A stretch of DNA of 64,000 nucleotides, taken from positions 434,001 through 498,000 of the forward strand of contig CBDCLS010000005.1 in NCBI GenBank assembly GCA_965218775.1, in the 5' to 3' direction. This stretch comes from CAUZIZ01 sp965218775. GTDB taxonomy: Bacteria > Acidobacteriota > UBA6911 > RPQK01 > JAJDTT01. Positions 41,759 through 50,731 of this stretch are shown in pieces. The translations under genes were made by a program, and so were the position numbers. Numbering within the stretch: position 1 is the first letter of the stretch; each line of letters starts with the position of its first letter. Below the pieces are notes generated by a model. That model ran no database searches and was not told where the DNA came from. It worked only from the letters and a program-made list of their open reading frames with translations.

Positions 41759-43339
41759 ATGCATATACTCGTCGCCGATCCCCTTTCTGAGGCGGGCATT
41801 CAGTACCTGCAAGAACAACCCGGCTTCGAGGTGGCCTATCGGCCAGACTCGTCGGTTCCCGAACTCCTGGCTGAAATCCAACGGGCTGAGGGACTGATTG
41901 TCCGCAGCAAGACCAAAGTGACTCCTGCAGTCTTGGACGCTGCCCCAAAGCTACGCGTCATCGGCCGTGCCGGAGCTGGGGTCGACAACATCGATCTGGA
42001 AGCCGCTACCCAGAGGGGAGTGTTGGTCATGAACACCCCCGGGGTCAACAGTGTCAGCGCGGCGGAACACGCTTTCACCTTACTGCTCGCGCTGGCTCGG
42101 AGAATCCCCCTGGGAGACGCCGCGCTTCGTCAGGGAAGCTGGAGCAAGAAAAGCCTGATCGGGCAGGAGCTCAATGGAAAGCGATTAGGTGTCGTGGGTC
42201 TCGGTAAGATAGGCTCTCTGGTAGCCCAACGGGCGCTCGGATTTGAGATGAAAGTCCTGGCCTTCGATCCCTTCGTCGGCGAAAGGTATGCCGCGGATCT
42301 TGGGGTCGATCTGCTCTCCCTGGAAGATCTTCTCCAGCAGTCGGACTTCGTGAGCTTGCACCTGCCGCTCAATGAGAAGTCGAAGGGCCTCATCTGCCAG
42401 CGCACCCTGAAGTTGATGAAGGAGGGAGCCTTCCTGGTCAACGCAGCTCGCGGTGAACTGGTGGTGGAGGAAGACCTCGCTGACGCGCTCGAGGCTGGAC
42501 ACCTTGGAGGTGCGGCCCTCGATGTCTTCGAGGCAGAGCCCGAGGTAAATCCCCGGCTGCTCGCCTCAGACCGCACCGTGCTCACGCCCCACATTGCCGG
42601 GTCCACCATTGAGGCTCAGGCGAAGGTAGGCTTGGACATCGCGGTCCAGATTAGCGACTACCTCCAACACGAAGTGATCTCCCACGCCGTCAACTTCCCG
42701 TCGATTTCAACTCAAGAACTCGCCCACATTCTTCCCTATGCCAAACTCGGAGAAAAGCTGGGATCTTTCATCAGTCAAATCTCTCGGCTCCGGGTCTCTG
42801 AAATTGGTATTCGATACTATGGCGAATGGACCAATTCGAACTACAAACCCGTCACCAACTACATCCTCAAGGCCCTGCTCCAACCCATTCTGTCGGAGGA
42901 GGTGAATGAGGTGAATGCTCATGCTCGAGCCAAGGAACGGGGCATATCGGTGGAGGAAAGCCTCAGTGATAGGAAGCGCGCCTACTCGAATCTGATCAGC
43001 ATACAGTTGCGATCATCTGACCAGGTGGAGTGGGTCGAAGGTGCGCTGCTACATCAGGGAAATCCACGACTGGTTTCGGTGGACGGAATCCCTGTGGAGA
43101 CACATCTGGGGGAACACATCCTCTTTATTCGCAATCGAGACAAACCAGGGGTCATAGGATTGCTTGGAACCATCCTGGGACGAGAGAAGATCAACATCGC
43201 CTCCTTCGTGCTGGGTCGGGGAGAGGAGCATCCCTACGCTGTTGGGGTGCTGAACACCGACAGCCAGATTCCGGAGAAAGTGGGCGATGAGATCCGCGCG
43301 ATAGGGGCCCTTCAGTTTGCCCAGGTGGTCCGCCTGTGA
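41759..43339 (+). CDS. serA: D-3-phosphoglycerate dehydrogenase
   Basis: 526 residues, the long bacterial form. Substrate-binding part with LRVIGRAGAGVDNIDLEAAT; NAD domain with VVGLGKIGSLVAQRALGF (GxGxxG) and Asp in LAFDPF; active-site Arg in VNAARGELV and His in LTPHIAGSTIEAQ. An intervening (ASB) domain about 310-450 is followed by a C-terminal ACT domain (ILFIRNRDKPGVIGLLGTIL) that usually gives feedback by serine. It catalyses the first step of serine synthesis, which feeds cysteine formation with the sulfide from the upstream genes. A 45-bp spacer separates it from element C. Confidence 0.95.
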   Translation: MHILVADPLSEAGIQYLQEQPGFEVAYRPDSSVPELLAEIQRAEGLIVRSKTKVTPAVLDAAPKLRVIGRAGAGVDNIDLEAATQRGVLVMNTPGVNSVSAAEHAFTLLLALARRIPLGDAALRQGSWSKKSLIGQELNGKRLGVVGLGKIGSLVAQRALGFEMKVLAFDPFVGERYAADLGVDLLSLEDLLQQSDFVSLHLPLNEKSKGLICQRTLKLMKEGAFLVNAARGELVVEEDLADALEAGHLGGAALDVFEAEPEVNPRLLASDRTVLTPHIAGSTIEAQAKVGLDIAVQISDYLQHEVISHAVNFPSISTQELAHILPYAKLGEKLGSFISQISRLRVSEIGIRYYGEWTNSNYKPVTNYILKALLQPILSEEVNEVNAHARAKERGISVEESLSDRKRAYSNLISIQLRSSDQVEWVEGALLHQGNPRLVSVDGIPVETHLGEHILFIRNRDKPGVIGLLGTILGREKINIASFVLGRGEEHPYAVGVLNTDSQIPEKVGDEIRAIGALQFAQVVRL

Positions 43340-43519
43340 ACAGTGAGCAGTGGGGAGTGAGCGGTCCTGAAAACATGTTGTTCAACAGTACCTTCCAGGG
43401 TTGAACCACCAGTAGCATGAAGCTAATTTCAACAGAGCCGCGAACGACTTTAATCTTCAGCGATATGAGCCCCAGTTCCGAGCAAGGCCCGGAACTGCTC
43501 ACTGCTTACTGCTCACTAG
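43340..43519. repeat. Inverted repeat between convergent serA and leuD
   Basis: The arms AGTGAGCAGTGGGGAGTGAG (about 43342-43361) and, reverse-complemented, AGTGAGCAGTAAGCAGTGAG (about 43495-43515) match at about 19 of 24 positions. An inner hairpin is CAGTTCCGAGCAAGGCCCGG / GGAACTG. The right arm ends on the CTAG that holds the leuD stop (43516-43519), as in families A and B, but there is no CTAG at the left end. It may act as a two-way terminator between the convergent genes. Confidence 0.55.
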
Positions 43520-44106
43520 CTCCGACCGGCGGCTTCGAAATCGCTGATCTTGGCCTCGTGCTGCAGCGTCAGACCGATATCATCCAGCCCTTCCAGGAGG
43601 GATTCTCTGCGAAATGGATCGATCTCGAACTCCAAGGTTAGGGCGAAGTCATCTGAGATCGTGCAGGTTTCCAAATTCACCAAAAGCTGATAGTTGGGTT
43701 TGTCCCCGCTGCGTTGGAAGAGTTCCTGAACCTGCTCCTCCGGCAACGCGATCGGCAGCATGCCGTTCTTGAAGCAGTTGTTGTAGAAGATATCGGCGAA
43801 GGAAGGAGCGATGATGGAGCGGAATCCGTAGTCCAACAGAGCCCAGGGCGCGTGCTCTCGGGAAGAACCACACCCAAAATTGGCTCGCGCGATCAGGATG
43901 CTGGCTCCTTCAAACCGAGGTTGGTTCAATTCAAAATCCGGATTAGCACTCCCGTCTTCTCGGCGTCGCCAGTCATAGAAAAGGAACTGACCAAACCCGC
44001 TTCGTTCAATTCGCTTGAGGAATTGCTTGGGAATGATCTGGTCGGTATCGACGTTGACCCGGTCGAGGGTCGCTACCAGCCCCTGATGTTTTCGGAAGGG
44101 TTCCAT
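43516..44106 (-). CDS. leuD: 3-isopropylmalate dehydratase small subunit
   Basis: 196 residues from ATG 44106; GGAGGAGGA stands directly upstream, and a longer frame would run through repeat A1. Motifs: RVNVDTDQIIPKQFLKR, GASILIARANFGCGSSREHA then PWALLDYGFRSIIAPSF and FYNNCFKNGMLPI, all typical of the swivelling domain. It joins LeuC to form isopropylmalate isomerase. Normally leuC and leuD are adjacent. Here a MITE (A1) and an IS4 transposase gene separate them, 1.7 kb apart, so leuD may depend on another promoter. Confidence 0.95.
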   Translation of the reverse strand: MEPFRKHQGLVATLDRVNVDTDQIIPKQFLKRIERSGFGQFLFYDWRRREDGSANPDFELNQPRFEGASILIARANFGCGSSREHAPWALLDYGFRSIIAPSFADIFYNNCFKNGMLPIALPEEQVQELFQRSGDKPNYQLLVNLETCTISDDFALTLEFEIDPFRRESLLEGLDDIGLTLQHEAKISDFEAAGRS

Positions 44107-44120
44107 TCCTCCTCCAACCC

Positions 44121-44397
44121 CTAGTACGCTGTAACACAGATTATTACGGATTCGTGGCGAGCGCGACGGGTCGAGATCGCGAAGCGACGACGAACGCCAT
44201 GCTTGGCCATAGTGGAGGAGGAACGACAAAGATATCGGCCCGTCCCGTCGCCACCCGAAGGGCAGATGGGGGTTGTGGACGATCTCTGCGTTCGTCGTCG
44301 TCGAAGATGGCCCAGCATCGTCTTCCTCCTTCTGCCTTGATCTCGCCTCACAAGCCCCATCTGCGAATCCGTAATAATCTGTGTTACAGCGTACTAG
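44121..44397 (-). mobile_element. Fold-back MITE, family A, copy A1
   Basis: 277 bp including CTAG duplications (44121-44124, 44394-44397). Perfect terminal inverted repeats: TACGCTGTAACACAGATTAT and its complement, extending to about 30 bp. The core (about 210 bp) includes GGCAGATGGGGGTTGTGGAC and CATCGTCTTCCTCC and is a long imperfect hairpin. Strand given as that of the neighbouring leu genes. It ends 14 bp before the leuD start codon, so only the ribosome site lies between. Confidence 0.88.
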
Positions 44398-44440
44398 CTA
44401 CTGATCCAAGGGTTCAATCCCACTGGACATTCCCCATTTT

Positions 44441-45700
44441 TCAGAGGCCCAGAGGAAGCAGGGACAGCTGACGGGAGCTGGGATCGGGTCGAGCCCCGCC
44501 AATCCCGCTGTGGCGGCCGAATAGGAGCTGCTTGATGCCATCGGCTATGGCATAGAAGCGGAACTCCGGGATGCCGTAGATCCGTTTGGCTGCCTGCTCG
44601 ATGTGTTGGACCAGAAGGGCCAGCTTGGCCCTTTTACCCAGATAGACACAGGCGAAGAAGGCGGCGATCATGACCAAGGCGGCCATATTGCGCAGGCGCT
44701 CATACTTGAGCAAACGGATGTCTTCCAACTCGTAGCTCTGCTTGATAAATCGGATCGTTTCCTCGACACGCCAGCGGCTCAGATAGCTCTCGACCACCCG
44801 CCACTGGCTCTTGCGCGAGCGTTTGACCGTCTGGTTCGTCAGAAGCATCAGGGGACGGGGGCCAAAGCCATCCACCACCACCAGGTACAGCGATTGGTCG
44901 AAACCGGGCAAACGCACCCCTCGGGCCCCAAACTCCAACCGGTAGACCTTCTCCCCCGCACTCGTCTCCTTGATCACGACTTCCCGGTAGCGGCGCCGAC
45001 AACCACGCGCCCACTCCTCGGCGCTCTTCTTGCTGCGCCCTGAGATCAGGTGACGATCCCCCCGCTGGCACACCAGGAACGGGTGTCCCCGCTTCAGCAG
45101 GACTTCGAGGATCTCCTCCCGATCCCCTCCCCGGTCCATCACCCAGATCCCTCGCCCTTGGGTGGCTTTGGAGACTCGCCCAATCGCCTTGAGGATCTCG
45201 TCGTTTTCGCTCACAAAGTCCGGCGCTTTCTGCGAGTACAGCTCCTGGTACAACGGCAGCACCTCGGCACTCCCCCGCCTCGCTCCGACCACCTCACAGC
45301 ACCAGTATCCATCTCGGATCTCCCCTCGGGAGCCGTCCCGGACCCGCGCCAGGTATTGCATCTTCCGGGCATATGGCTTACTCACATCCGTGGGGTCCAC
45401 AATCAACAGCGTCTCCTTCTCCACCCGCCAGGCCGCCAACTCCAGCAGATTCTTTCCCACCGCTCCTCTCAATCCCTGACGGTTGAGTTGGCGGCTCAGC
45501 CGCTCGATGACTTTCTTCAGAGCGATCTCCTCCTCCAGTGCTCGCGCAATCTCGCTGAGCCGGACCGACGCCCGACACTGCATCCCGTAGAGCACCTCCC
45601 GGATCAAACGAGCGGCGGTCTTCGGTAATCCTTCAGAGACCTTCCCCGAAAATTCTCTCAGCTGCTCTCGAATCTTCCACGCTACTTTGGCATCATGCAT
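44441..45700 (-). CDS. IS4-family DDE transposase
   Basis: 419 residues, complete. Catalytic points: first Asp in LLIVDPTDVSKPYARKMQYL, second in GIWVMDRGGDREEIL, and the YREK signature Y-x2-R-x3-E-x6-K in SYLSRWRVEETIRFIKQ (third acidic residue). It lies between leuC and leuD on the same strand. Right of the gene a strong hairpin (GGGTCCCT / AGGGACCC) precedes CTGTCGACCCCC (reverse strand), a plausible end. At the left, TTCCCCATTTTT resembles TTCCCCCATTTT beyond the right end and might be an altered target duplication. The ends are not certain, so I do not give the element limits. Confidence 0.9.
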   Translation of the reverse strand: MHDAKVAWKIREQLREFSGKVSEGLPKTAARLIREVLYGMQCRASVRLSEIARALEEEIALKKVIERLSRQLNRQGLRGAVGKNLLELAAWRVEKETLLIVDPTDVSKPYARKMQYLARVRDGSRGEIRDGYWCCEVVGARRGSAEVLPLYQELYSQKAPDFVSENDEILKAIGRVSKATQGRGIWVMDRGGDREEILEVLLKRGHPFLVCQRGDRHLISGRSKKSAEEWARGCRRRYREVVIKETSAGEKVYRLEFGARGVRLPGFDQSLYLVVVDGFGPRPLMLLTNQTVKRSRKSQWRVVESYLSRWRVEETIRFIKQSYELEDIRLLKYERLRNMAALVMIAAFFACVYLGKRAKLALLVQHIEQAAKRIYGIPEFRFYAIADGIKQLLFGRHSGIGGARPDPSSRQLSLLPLGL

Positions 45701-45828
45701 CTGGGTCCCTCCGCTTAATTGGTTGTTGGGTTTGGAGTTCCGCCAACCAGTCTAAGCGCTAGGGACCCACACTTTTGGGGGTCGACAGTTCCCCCATTTT
45801 CTCCCAATTTCAACCCATCCCACTTCCC

Positions 45829-47298
45829 TTATCGCCCTACTCTCTTGTTCTCAACTACTTGAGAGAATTCACCCTCAATTTTTGGGGAATGTCCTGGGCA
45901 ATCCCACTCCCGGACGTCCACAAAGCGTCCGGCGATGGCGGCGGCGGCGGCCATGCTGGGACTGACAAGATGTGTTCTGCCACCACGGCCTTGCCGTCCC
46001 TCAAAGTTGCGATTCGAAGTGGAGGCGCAGCGCTCCCCAGGCTTGAGAATATCTGGATTCATTCCCAGGCACATGCTGCAGCCCGATTCTCGCCAATCGA
46101 AGCCTGCTTCCAAAAATACTCGATCAAGACCTTCTCTTTCCGCCTGTTTCTTGATCTTCTGAGAACCCGGTACGACCATCGCATGAACGGTGGAGGCAAC
46201 CTTCCTTCCCTTGACCATAGAAGCCGCGCTGCGAAGATCCTCAATACGTGAATTGGTACAAGAGCCGATGAAAATCCGATCAATCGGGATTTCTTGTACG
46301 GGAGTCCCTGGCTCCAGGTCCATGTATTCGAGGGCTCTACGGGTCGCTGCCCGTTGATGCTCCGAATCAAACGAATCGGGCTCTGGGATACTCCCGGTAA
46401 CGTCGACGACCATGCCCGGATTGGTTCCCCAACTAACCTGGGGAGCCAGTTCGCTGACATCGACCTCGACCTCGCGGTCGAAGACGGCGCCGGCGTCGCT
46501 GGGCAGCGTCCGCCAAAAATCTACCGACTCACGGAAGGCGGCTCCGACGGGAGAAAAAGGGCGCGATTCGACATAGGCGTAAGTGGTCTCGTCCGGCGCA
46601 ATCATCCCCGCCCTTGCCCCCGCTTCAATCGACATGTTGCAGACCGTCATCCGCTCGTCCATGCTCAGATCTTCAATCGCCTCACCCGCGTATTCCACGA
46701 CGTGGCCGGTGGCCCCATCCGTTCCAATCGTCCGTACGATGTACAGCACGACGTCCTTGGCAGTCACACCGCGCGGAAGCCCTCCTCTTACCGAAATGCG
46801 AAAGGTCTTGGGACGCGCCTGAAGCAAGCACTGGGTGGCCAGAACATGTTCGACCTCGCTGGTCCCGATGCCAAAAGCGAGGGCCCCGAAGGCCCCGTGC
46901 GTGGAGGTATGGCTGTCACCACACACGATCGTCATGCCAGGCTGGGTAATTCCCAACTCAGGACCGATGACATGGATGATCCCCTGTTCGGGACTGTCCA
47001 ATCCATAGAGTGTAATCCCGAACTCCTCGCAGTTCTGCTCCAACGCATCCAATTGCCGCTTAGCGATCGGATCCTGAATGGGCAATGAGCGTGCGGTAGT
47101 GGGTACGTTGTGGTCGGCTGTGGCGTGGGTCAAATCCGGACGTCTCACCTTTCGTCCGGCTATCCGTAGCCCTTCGAAGGCCTGGGCCGAGGTCACCTCG
47201 TGCACAAGATGAGCATCAATGTACAAAATCGCCGGGCGGCCCGATTCCTGGTGGACAACATGCCGATCCCAGATCTTTTCAAACAGTGTTTTGGCCAT
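45829..47298 (-). CDS. leuC: 3-isopropylmalate dehydratase large subunit
   Basis: 489 residues from ATG 47298 (MAKTLFEKIWDRHVV); a TTG two codons earlier is possible. Aconitase-family motifs: IVCGDSHTSTHGAFGALAFG, Cys ligand in IFIGSCTNSRIEDLR, and the pair in ESGCSMCLGMNPD for the 4Fe-4S cluster. SNRNFEGRQGRGGRTHLVSP is the usual end motif. With LeuD it isomerises 2-isopropylmalate. Repeat A2 lies upstream (61 bp from the start); the IS4 transposase gene lies downstream where leuD would be expected. Confidence 0.96.
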   Translation of the reverse strand: MAKTLFEKIWDRHVVHQESGRPAILYIDAHLVHEVTSAQAFEGLRIAGRKVRRPDLTHATADHNVPTTARSLPIQDPIAKRQLDALEQNCEEFGITLYGLDSPEQGIIHVIGPELGITQPGMTIVCGDSHTSTHGAFGALAFGIGTSEVEHVLATQCLLQARPKTFRISVRGGLPRGVTAKDVVLYIVRTIGTDGATGHVVEYAGEAIEDLSMDERMTVCNMSIEAGARAGMIAPDETTYAYVESRPFSPVGAAFRESVDFWRTLPSDAGAVFDREVEVDVSELAPQVSWGTNPGMVVDVTGSIPEPDSFDSEHQRAATRRALEYMDLEPGTPVQEIPIDRIFIGSCTNSRIEDLRSAASMVKGRKVASTVHAMVVPGSQKIKKQAEREGLDRVFLEAGFDWRESGCSMCLGMNPDILKPGERCASTSNRNFEGRQGRGGRTHLVSPSMAAAAAIAGRFVDVREWDCPGHSPKIEGEFSQVVENKRVGR

Positions 47299-47358
47299 TC
47301 TCAATGAACACCCAGTAGAAGAATCGAGCAGGAAAGCTGAAAGGAAAAGTGAAGGGTC

Positions 47359-47634
47359 CTAGTACCATGTCACACATGTAGTGACGGGTTTGTGGCGAAC
47401 GCGACGGCGTCGAGGGCGCGAAACGACGACGACGCGATGTCATTCATCGTGGAGGAGGAGAGACAACGCCATCGGCCCGTCCCGTCGCCACCCGCAGGGC
47501 AGACGGGGGTTGCGGACGATCTCTGCGTTGGTCGTCGTCGAAGATGACCAAGCATCGTCTTCCTCCTCCCGCCTTGATCTCGCCTCGCAAGCCCCATCTG
47601 CAAACCCGACACTACATGTGTGACATGGTACTAG
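47359..47634 (-). mobile_element. Fold-back MITE, family A, copy A2 (variant ends)
   Basis: 276 bp including CTAG duplications (47359-47362, 47631-47634). Terminal repeats TACCATGTCACACATGTAGT / ACTACATGTGTGACATGGTA differ from A1 and A3 over most of their length but pair with each other with only one mismatch in about 30 bp. The core is clearly homologous to A1, A3 and A4 and in the same orientation as A1. The right CTAG contains the stop codon of leuA (reverse TAG, 47631-47633). Lies between leuA and leuC. Confidence 0.88.
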
Positions 47635-49196
47635 GAACCCGCCTCTGCCTCGGCGGGTGCCGACTGCAGTTCCTGTTCGGCCATGCGCTGGCTCTCGTGC
47701 AAGGCCTTGTTGACCGCATTCAAATAGGCTCGAGCGCTTCCATCAATTATATCGACGCTGGCAGCCTTGCCGGTGTACCCTCGTCCGCCTACGTCCAATC
47801 GCACGAAGACCTCCCCCAGTGCGTCCTTCCCTCGAGTCACGGAACTGATACTGTAGTCCAACAAGCGCCCAGAGAGGCCCGTGATACTGTCAATCGCCTT
47901 GTAGCACGCATCGACCGGGCCGTCGCCGTAGGCAGACTCGACCAGCAAGTCATCTCCCCTTTGCAGCTTGACTACCGCCGAGGACAGTTCCTGATTCCCA
48001 CCAGCCGCCTGAACGTACTTCAGCTTGTAGGTGTCGGGAATAACCTTGATGCCGTCTTGGATGATTGCGACCAGGTCTTCATCGTAGATCTCTTTCTTCT
48101 GATCTGCGAGCTTTGTAAAGAAGAAGTACGCTCGATCCAGCTCCTCCTTGGAAAGGGGGTATCCGAGCTCTTCATACTTCCTGCTCAAGGCATGTCGTCC
48201 ACTGTGCTTGCCCAGGATCAAGGAGCTACTGACCATTCCAACCGACTGTGGCGTCATGATCTCGTAGGTCAGGGCGTTCTTCAGCATGCCGTCCTGATGG
48301 ATCCCTGCCTCGTGTGCAAACGCGTTCTTCCCCACGATCGCCTTGTTGGCTTGTACAGTGCTGCCCGTCAGGTTCGTCAGCAAGCGGCTCGACTTAAAAA
48401 TTTCTTCGCTGACGATATCGGTGTGGGCAGAAAGCAGCTCCTTCCGGGTTCGGAGCGTCATCGCCACTTCCTCGAGCGATGCGTTTCCGGCCCGTTCTCC
48501 AATGCCATTCACCGTGCACTCAACCTGACGGCAGCCACTCTCTATCCCGGCCAGTGAATTGGCTACCGCCAAACCGAGATCGTCGTGACAGTGGCAGCTG
48601 AAAACCACCCCTTCGCGACTGGATAGGCGCGAGATCAGTTCCTTCACTAGAGCCCCATACTCTCGGGGCACGGCATACCCTACCGTATCGGGTATGTTGA
48701 TCGTAGTCGCACCCTCCTGGATGGCCGCATCGAAGACCTCTACCAGGTAATCAAGATCACTGCGGGTGGCATCCTCGGCAGAGAATTCAACATCCTCGCA
48801 AAGATTGCGAGCAATCTTGACAGCCTCGACCGACTGCTGGAGCACTTCCGCGCGAGTCTTGCGCAGTTTGTGCTTCAAGTGGATGTCGGAAGTCGCGATG
48901 AAAGTGTGGATGCGAGGCTTCTGGGCATCCTTGACTGCTTCCCATGCACGCTCGATGTCTGCTCGGTTGGCACGAGAGAGGGCCGCGATGATGGGCTGTC
49001 GAATCTCACTGGAAACCGCCCGCACCGCTTCGAAGTCTCCCTGCGAAGCTATGGGAAATCCGGCTTCGACGATATCCACGTTGAGCCGCTCGAGCTGATG
49101 TGCCATTTTCAGCTTCTCTTCAAGATTCATCGAGCAGCCAGGGGATTGTTCCCCATCGCGCAGGGTGGTATCGAAAATGTAGACTTTGTCCGACAT
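47631..49196 (-). CDS. leuA: 2-isopropylmalate synthase
   Basis: 521 residues. DRE-TIM barrel with IFDTTLRDGEQSPGCSMNLE (metal Asp and catalytic Arg-Asp), EAGFPIASQGDFEAV, VFSCHCHDDLGLAVANSLAG (HxH metal site), and CTVNGIGERAGNASLEEVAM (NGxGERxGN). The C-terminal regulatory domain (from about residue 390: YVQAAGGNQELSSAVVKLQR) is intact, so leucine feedback is expected. It condenses acetyl-CoA with 2-oxoisovalerate. First gene of the leu group. Its stop codon is part of the target duplication of repeat A2, and repeat A3 stands 28 bp before its start codon. Confidence 0.96.
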   Translation of the reverse strand: MSDKVYIFDTTLRDGEQSPGCSMNLEEKLKMAHQLERLNVDIVEAGFPIASQGDFEAVRAVSSEIRQPIIAALSRANRADIERAWEAVKDAQKPRIHTFIATSDIHLKHKLRKTRAEVLQQSVEAVKIARNLCEDVEFSAEDATRSDLDYLVEVFDAAIQEGATTINIPDTVGYAVPREYGALVKELISRLSSREGVVFSCHCHDDLGLAVANSLAGIESGCRQVECTVNGIGERAGNASLEEVAMTLRTRKELLSAHTDIVSEEIFKSSRLLTNLTGSTVQANKAIVGKNAFAHEAGIHQDGMLKNALTYEIMTPQSVGMVSSSLILGKHSGRHALSRKYEELGYPLSKEELDRAYFFFTKLADQKKEIYDEDLVAIIQDGIKVIPDTYKLKYVQAAGGNQELSSAVVKLQRGDDLLVESAYGDGPVDACYKAIDSITGLSGRLLDYSISSVTRGKDALGEVFVRLDVGGRGYTGKAASVDIIDGSARAYLNAVNKALHESQRMAEQELQSAPAEAEAGS

Positions 49197-49223
49197 GTTG
49201 CCTCCTCTACCAGTCAGGCCAGA

Positions 49224-49501
49224 CTAGTACGCTGTAACACAGATTATGACGGATTTGTGGCGAGCGCGACGGCGTCGAGATCGCGAAGCGACGACGAACG
49301 CCATGCTTTGCCATAGTGGAGGAGGAGCGACAAAGATATCGGCCCGTCCCGTCGCCACCCTTAGGGCAGATGGGGGTTGTGGACGATCTCTGCGTTGGTC
49401 GTCGTCGAAGATGACCAAGCATCGTCTTCCTCCTCCTGCCTTGATCTCGCCTCACAAGCCCCATCTGCAAATCCGCCATAATCTGTGTTACAGCGTACTA
49501 G
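49224..49501 (-). mobile_element. Fold-back MITE, family A, copy A3
   Basis: 278 bp including CTAG duplications (49224-49227, 49498-49501). The ends TACGCTGTAACACAGATTAT match A1; one mismatch between the two arms near the core. Core orientation as in A1 and A2. It lies 28 bp upstream of the leuA start, inside a 616-bp gap (49197-49812) that also holds B2. Confidence 0.88.
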
Positions 49502-49594
49502 CCTCAATCATAAAGAAAGGCTAAAGACCCCGTCAACCAGCTCTGGTTTCAGGGGCTCAGACCTGTAACCCGTGAGCTTCCTCCAGCCGGGTGC

Positions 49595-49776
49595 TAGCCC
49601 GCATTTCTCATCGCCAGTCTACTACGGCGCCGCAATCATCCGCCCTGGCTGTGTTATGCTCGGTCGGCCTCCTCGACGTACTGCACGAGTACGACTGCGG
49701 AGACCTCGGTCGCAAGCCTTGCCAGGACGGCGCTTGCGCCGCCTCGCTACGACTGGCGAGTAGAAATCCGGGCTAG
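49595..49776 (-). mobile_element. Fold-back MITE, family B, copy B2
   Basis: 182 bp including CTAG at 49595-49598 and 49773-49776. Left end CCCGCATTTCTCATCGCCAG; the right end, reverse-complemented, reads CCCGGATTTCTACTCGCCAG. The core is that of B1 in reverse orientation (TCGGTCGGCCTCCTCGACGT). It ends 36 bp before the C-N hydrolase start. The rest of the 49197-49812 gap shows nothing else recognised. Confidence 0.82.
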
Positions 49777-49812
49777 AATGAGGGTTCCTAGCCAGACAAA
49801 AGGAGCGTCATC

Positions 49813-50694
49813 ATGAGTATTCTCAGAATCGGCCTGGCCCAGTGCCGCCAAACTGCTGATCTCCAAGACAACTCGAGGACAATCTTCCGCTTTCTCGAAG
49901 ACGCTGCTGCGGCAGAAGTACAGATTCTATGCTTCCCGGAAACACAAACGGTTGGCTATCGGGTCGACGTCGCTTCTCCACCTCCGAGCCATCCTGTGCC
50001 GGTAGAGGCGTTGAATGAACTCCACCGGCGGGTGGCCGAGCGCTGCGGCGAACTGGGTATGGCCTGCATTCTGGGCACGGAAACCCCTCTGGAGAGCGAT
50101 CCGGAAAACGGGAAGCCCTATAATTCCGCTCTGGTAATCAACGAGAAGGGTGCCCTTCTGGGCGTTCACCACAAGACCAGGCTTACTCCCTTGGACTTGC
50201 TCGCCTACACCCCCGGGACCACCTTTGAGACCTTTGAGCTATTCGGAGTCAGGGTAGGAGTAGTGATCTGTTTCGAGGCCATGCGCTTTGGCGAGACTAC
50301 CGCAGAGTGTGTTAGACAAGGAGCACAGCTGGTCTTCCATCCCCAGAACAACACCACCCGGCCCGCAGACTGGAAGATCCCGATCCACCACGCCATGATC
50401 GTCACCAGAGCCGCCGAAAACACGATTTGGTTTGCCTCCTGCAACTGCTGCTATCCCGAGCACCAGAACTCCCGCAGCCTGATCGTCTCGCCTGATGGCC
50501 AGATCCATGGACAAACCGAGCTCAAGCAGGAACAATTGCTGGTCTCCGATTTGGACATCGCCCAGGCAACTCGGGCTATGTTTCTATTCGATCTGGAAGC
50601 CTGCGCCCCGGTGCTTTTCCGTGACCAGGTCGATCCTGCAGAGTTTCTCGACGCCATCAGGGACGAGCCTGCCCGGGGAACCACCGGCCCCTGA
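49813..50694 (+). CDS. Carbon-nitrogen hydrolase (nitrilase superfamily)
   Basis: 293 residues; AAAAGGAGCGTCATC stands before the ATG. The Glu-Lys-Cys triad is visible: Glu in ILCFPETQTVGYR, Lys in GVHHKTRLTPLD, Cys in VGVVICFEAMRFGETTAECV. LGTETPLESD and RAAENTIWFASCNCC also fit. It hydrolyses amides or nitriles in the cytoplasm; close relatives include N-carbamoyl hydrolases and omega-amidases, but the substrate cannot be read from the sequence. Followed 37 bp later by a small membrane protein. Confidence 0.9.
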   Translation: MSILRIGLAQCRQTADLQDNSRTIFRFLEDAAAAEVQILCFPETQTVGYRVDVASPPPSHPVPVEALNELHRRVAERCGELGMACILGTETPLESDPENGKPYNSALVINEKGALLGVHHKTRLTPLDLLAYTPGTTFETFELFGVRVGVVICFEAMRFGETTAECVRQGAQLVFHPQNNTTRPADWKIPIHHAMIVTRAAENTIWFASCNCCYPEHQNSRSLIVSPDGQIHGQTELKQEQLLVSDLDIAQATRAMFLFDLEACAPVLFRDQVDPAEFLDAIRDEPARGTTGP

Positions 50695-50731
50695 ACGGCG
50701 TTGAAGTTCCTGAAGCTAGAGGGTCAGGATT

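Noticed and set aside
44154..44471. Open frames of 80-90 codons on both strands inside family A elements, alike between copies
   Set aside because: They follow from the shared, stop-poor, GC-rich repeat sequence; the frame shifts between copies, there is no ribosome site, and both strands are open. Not genes.
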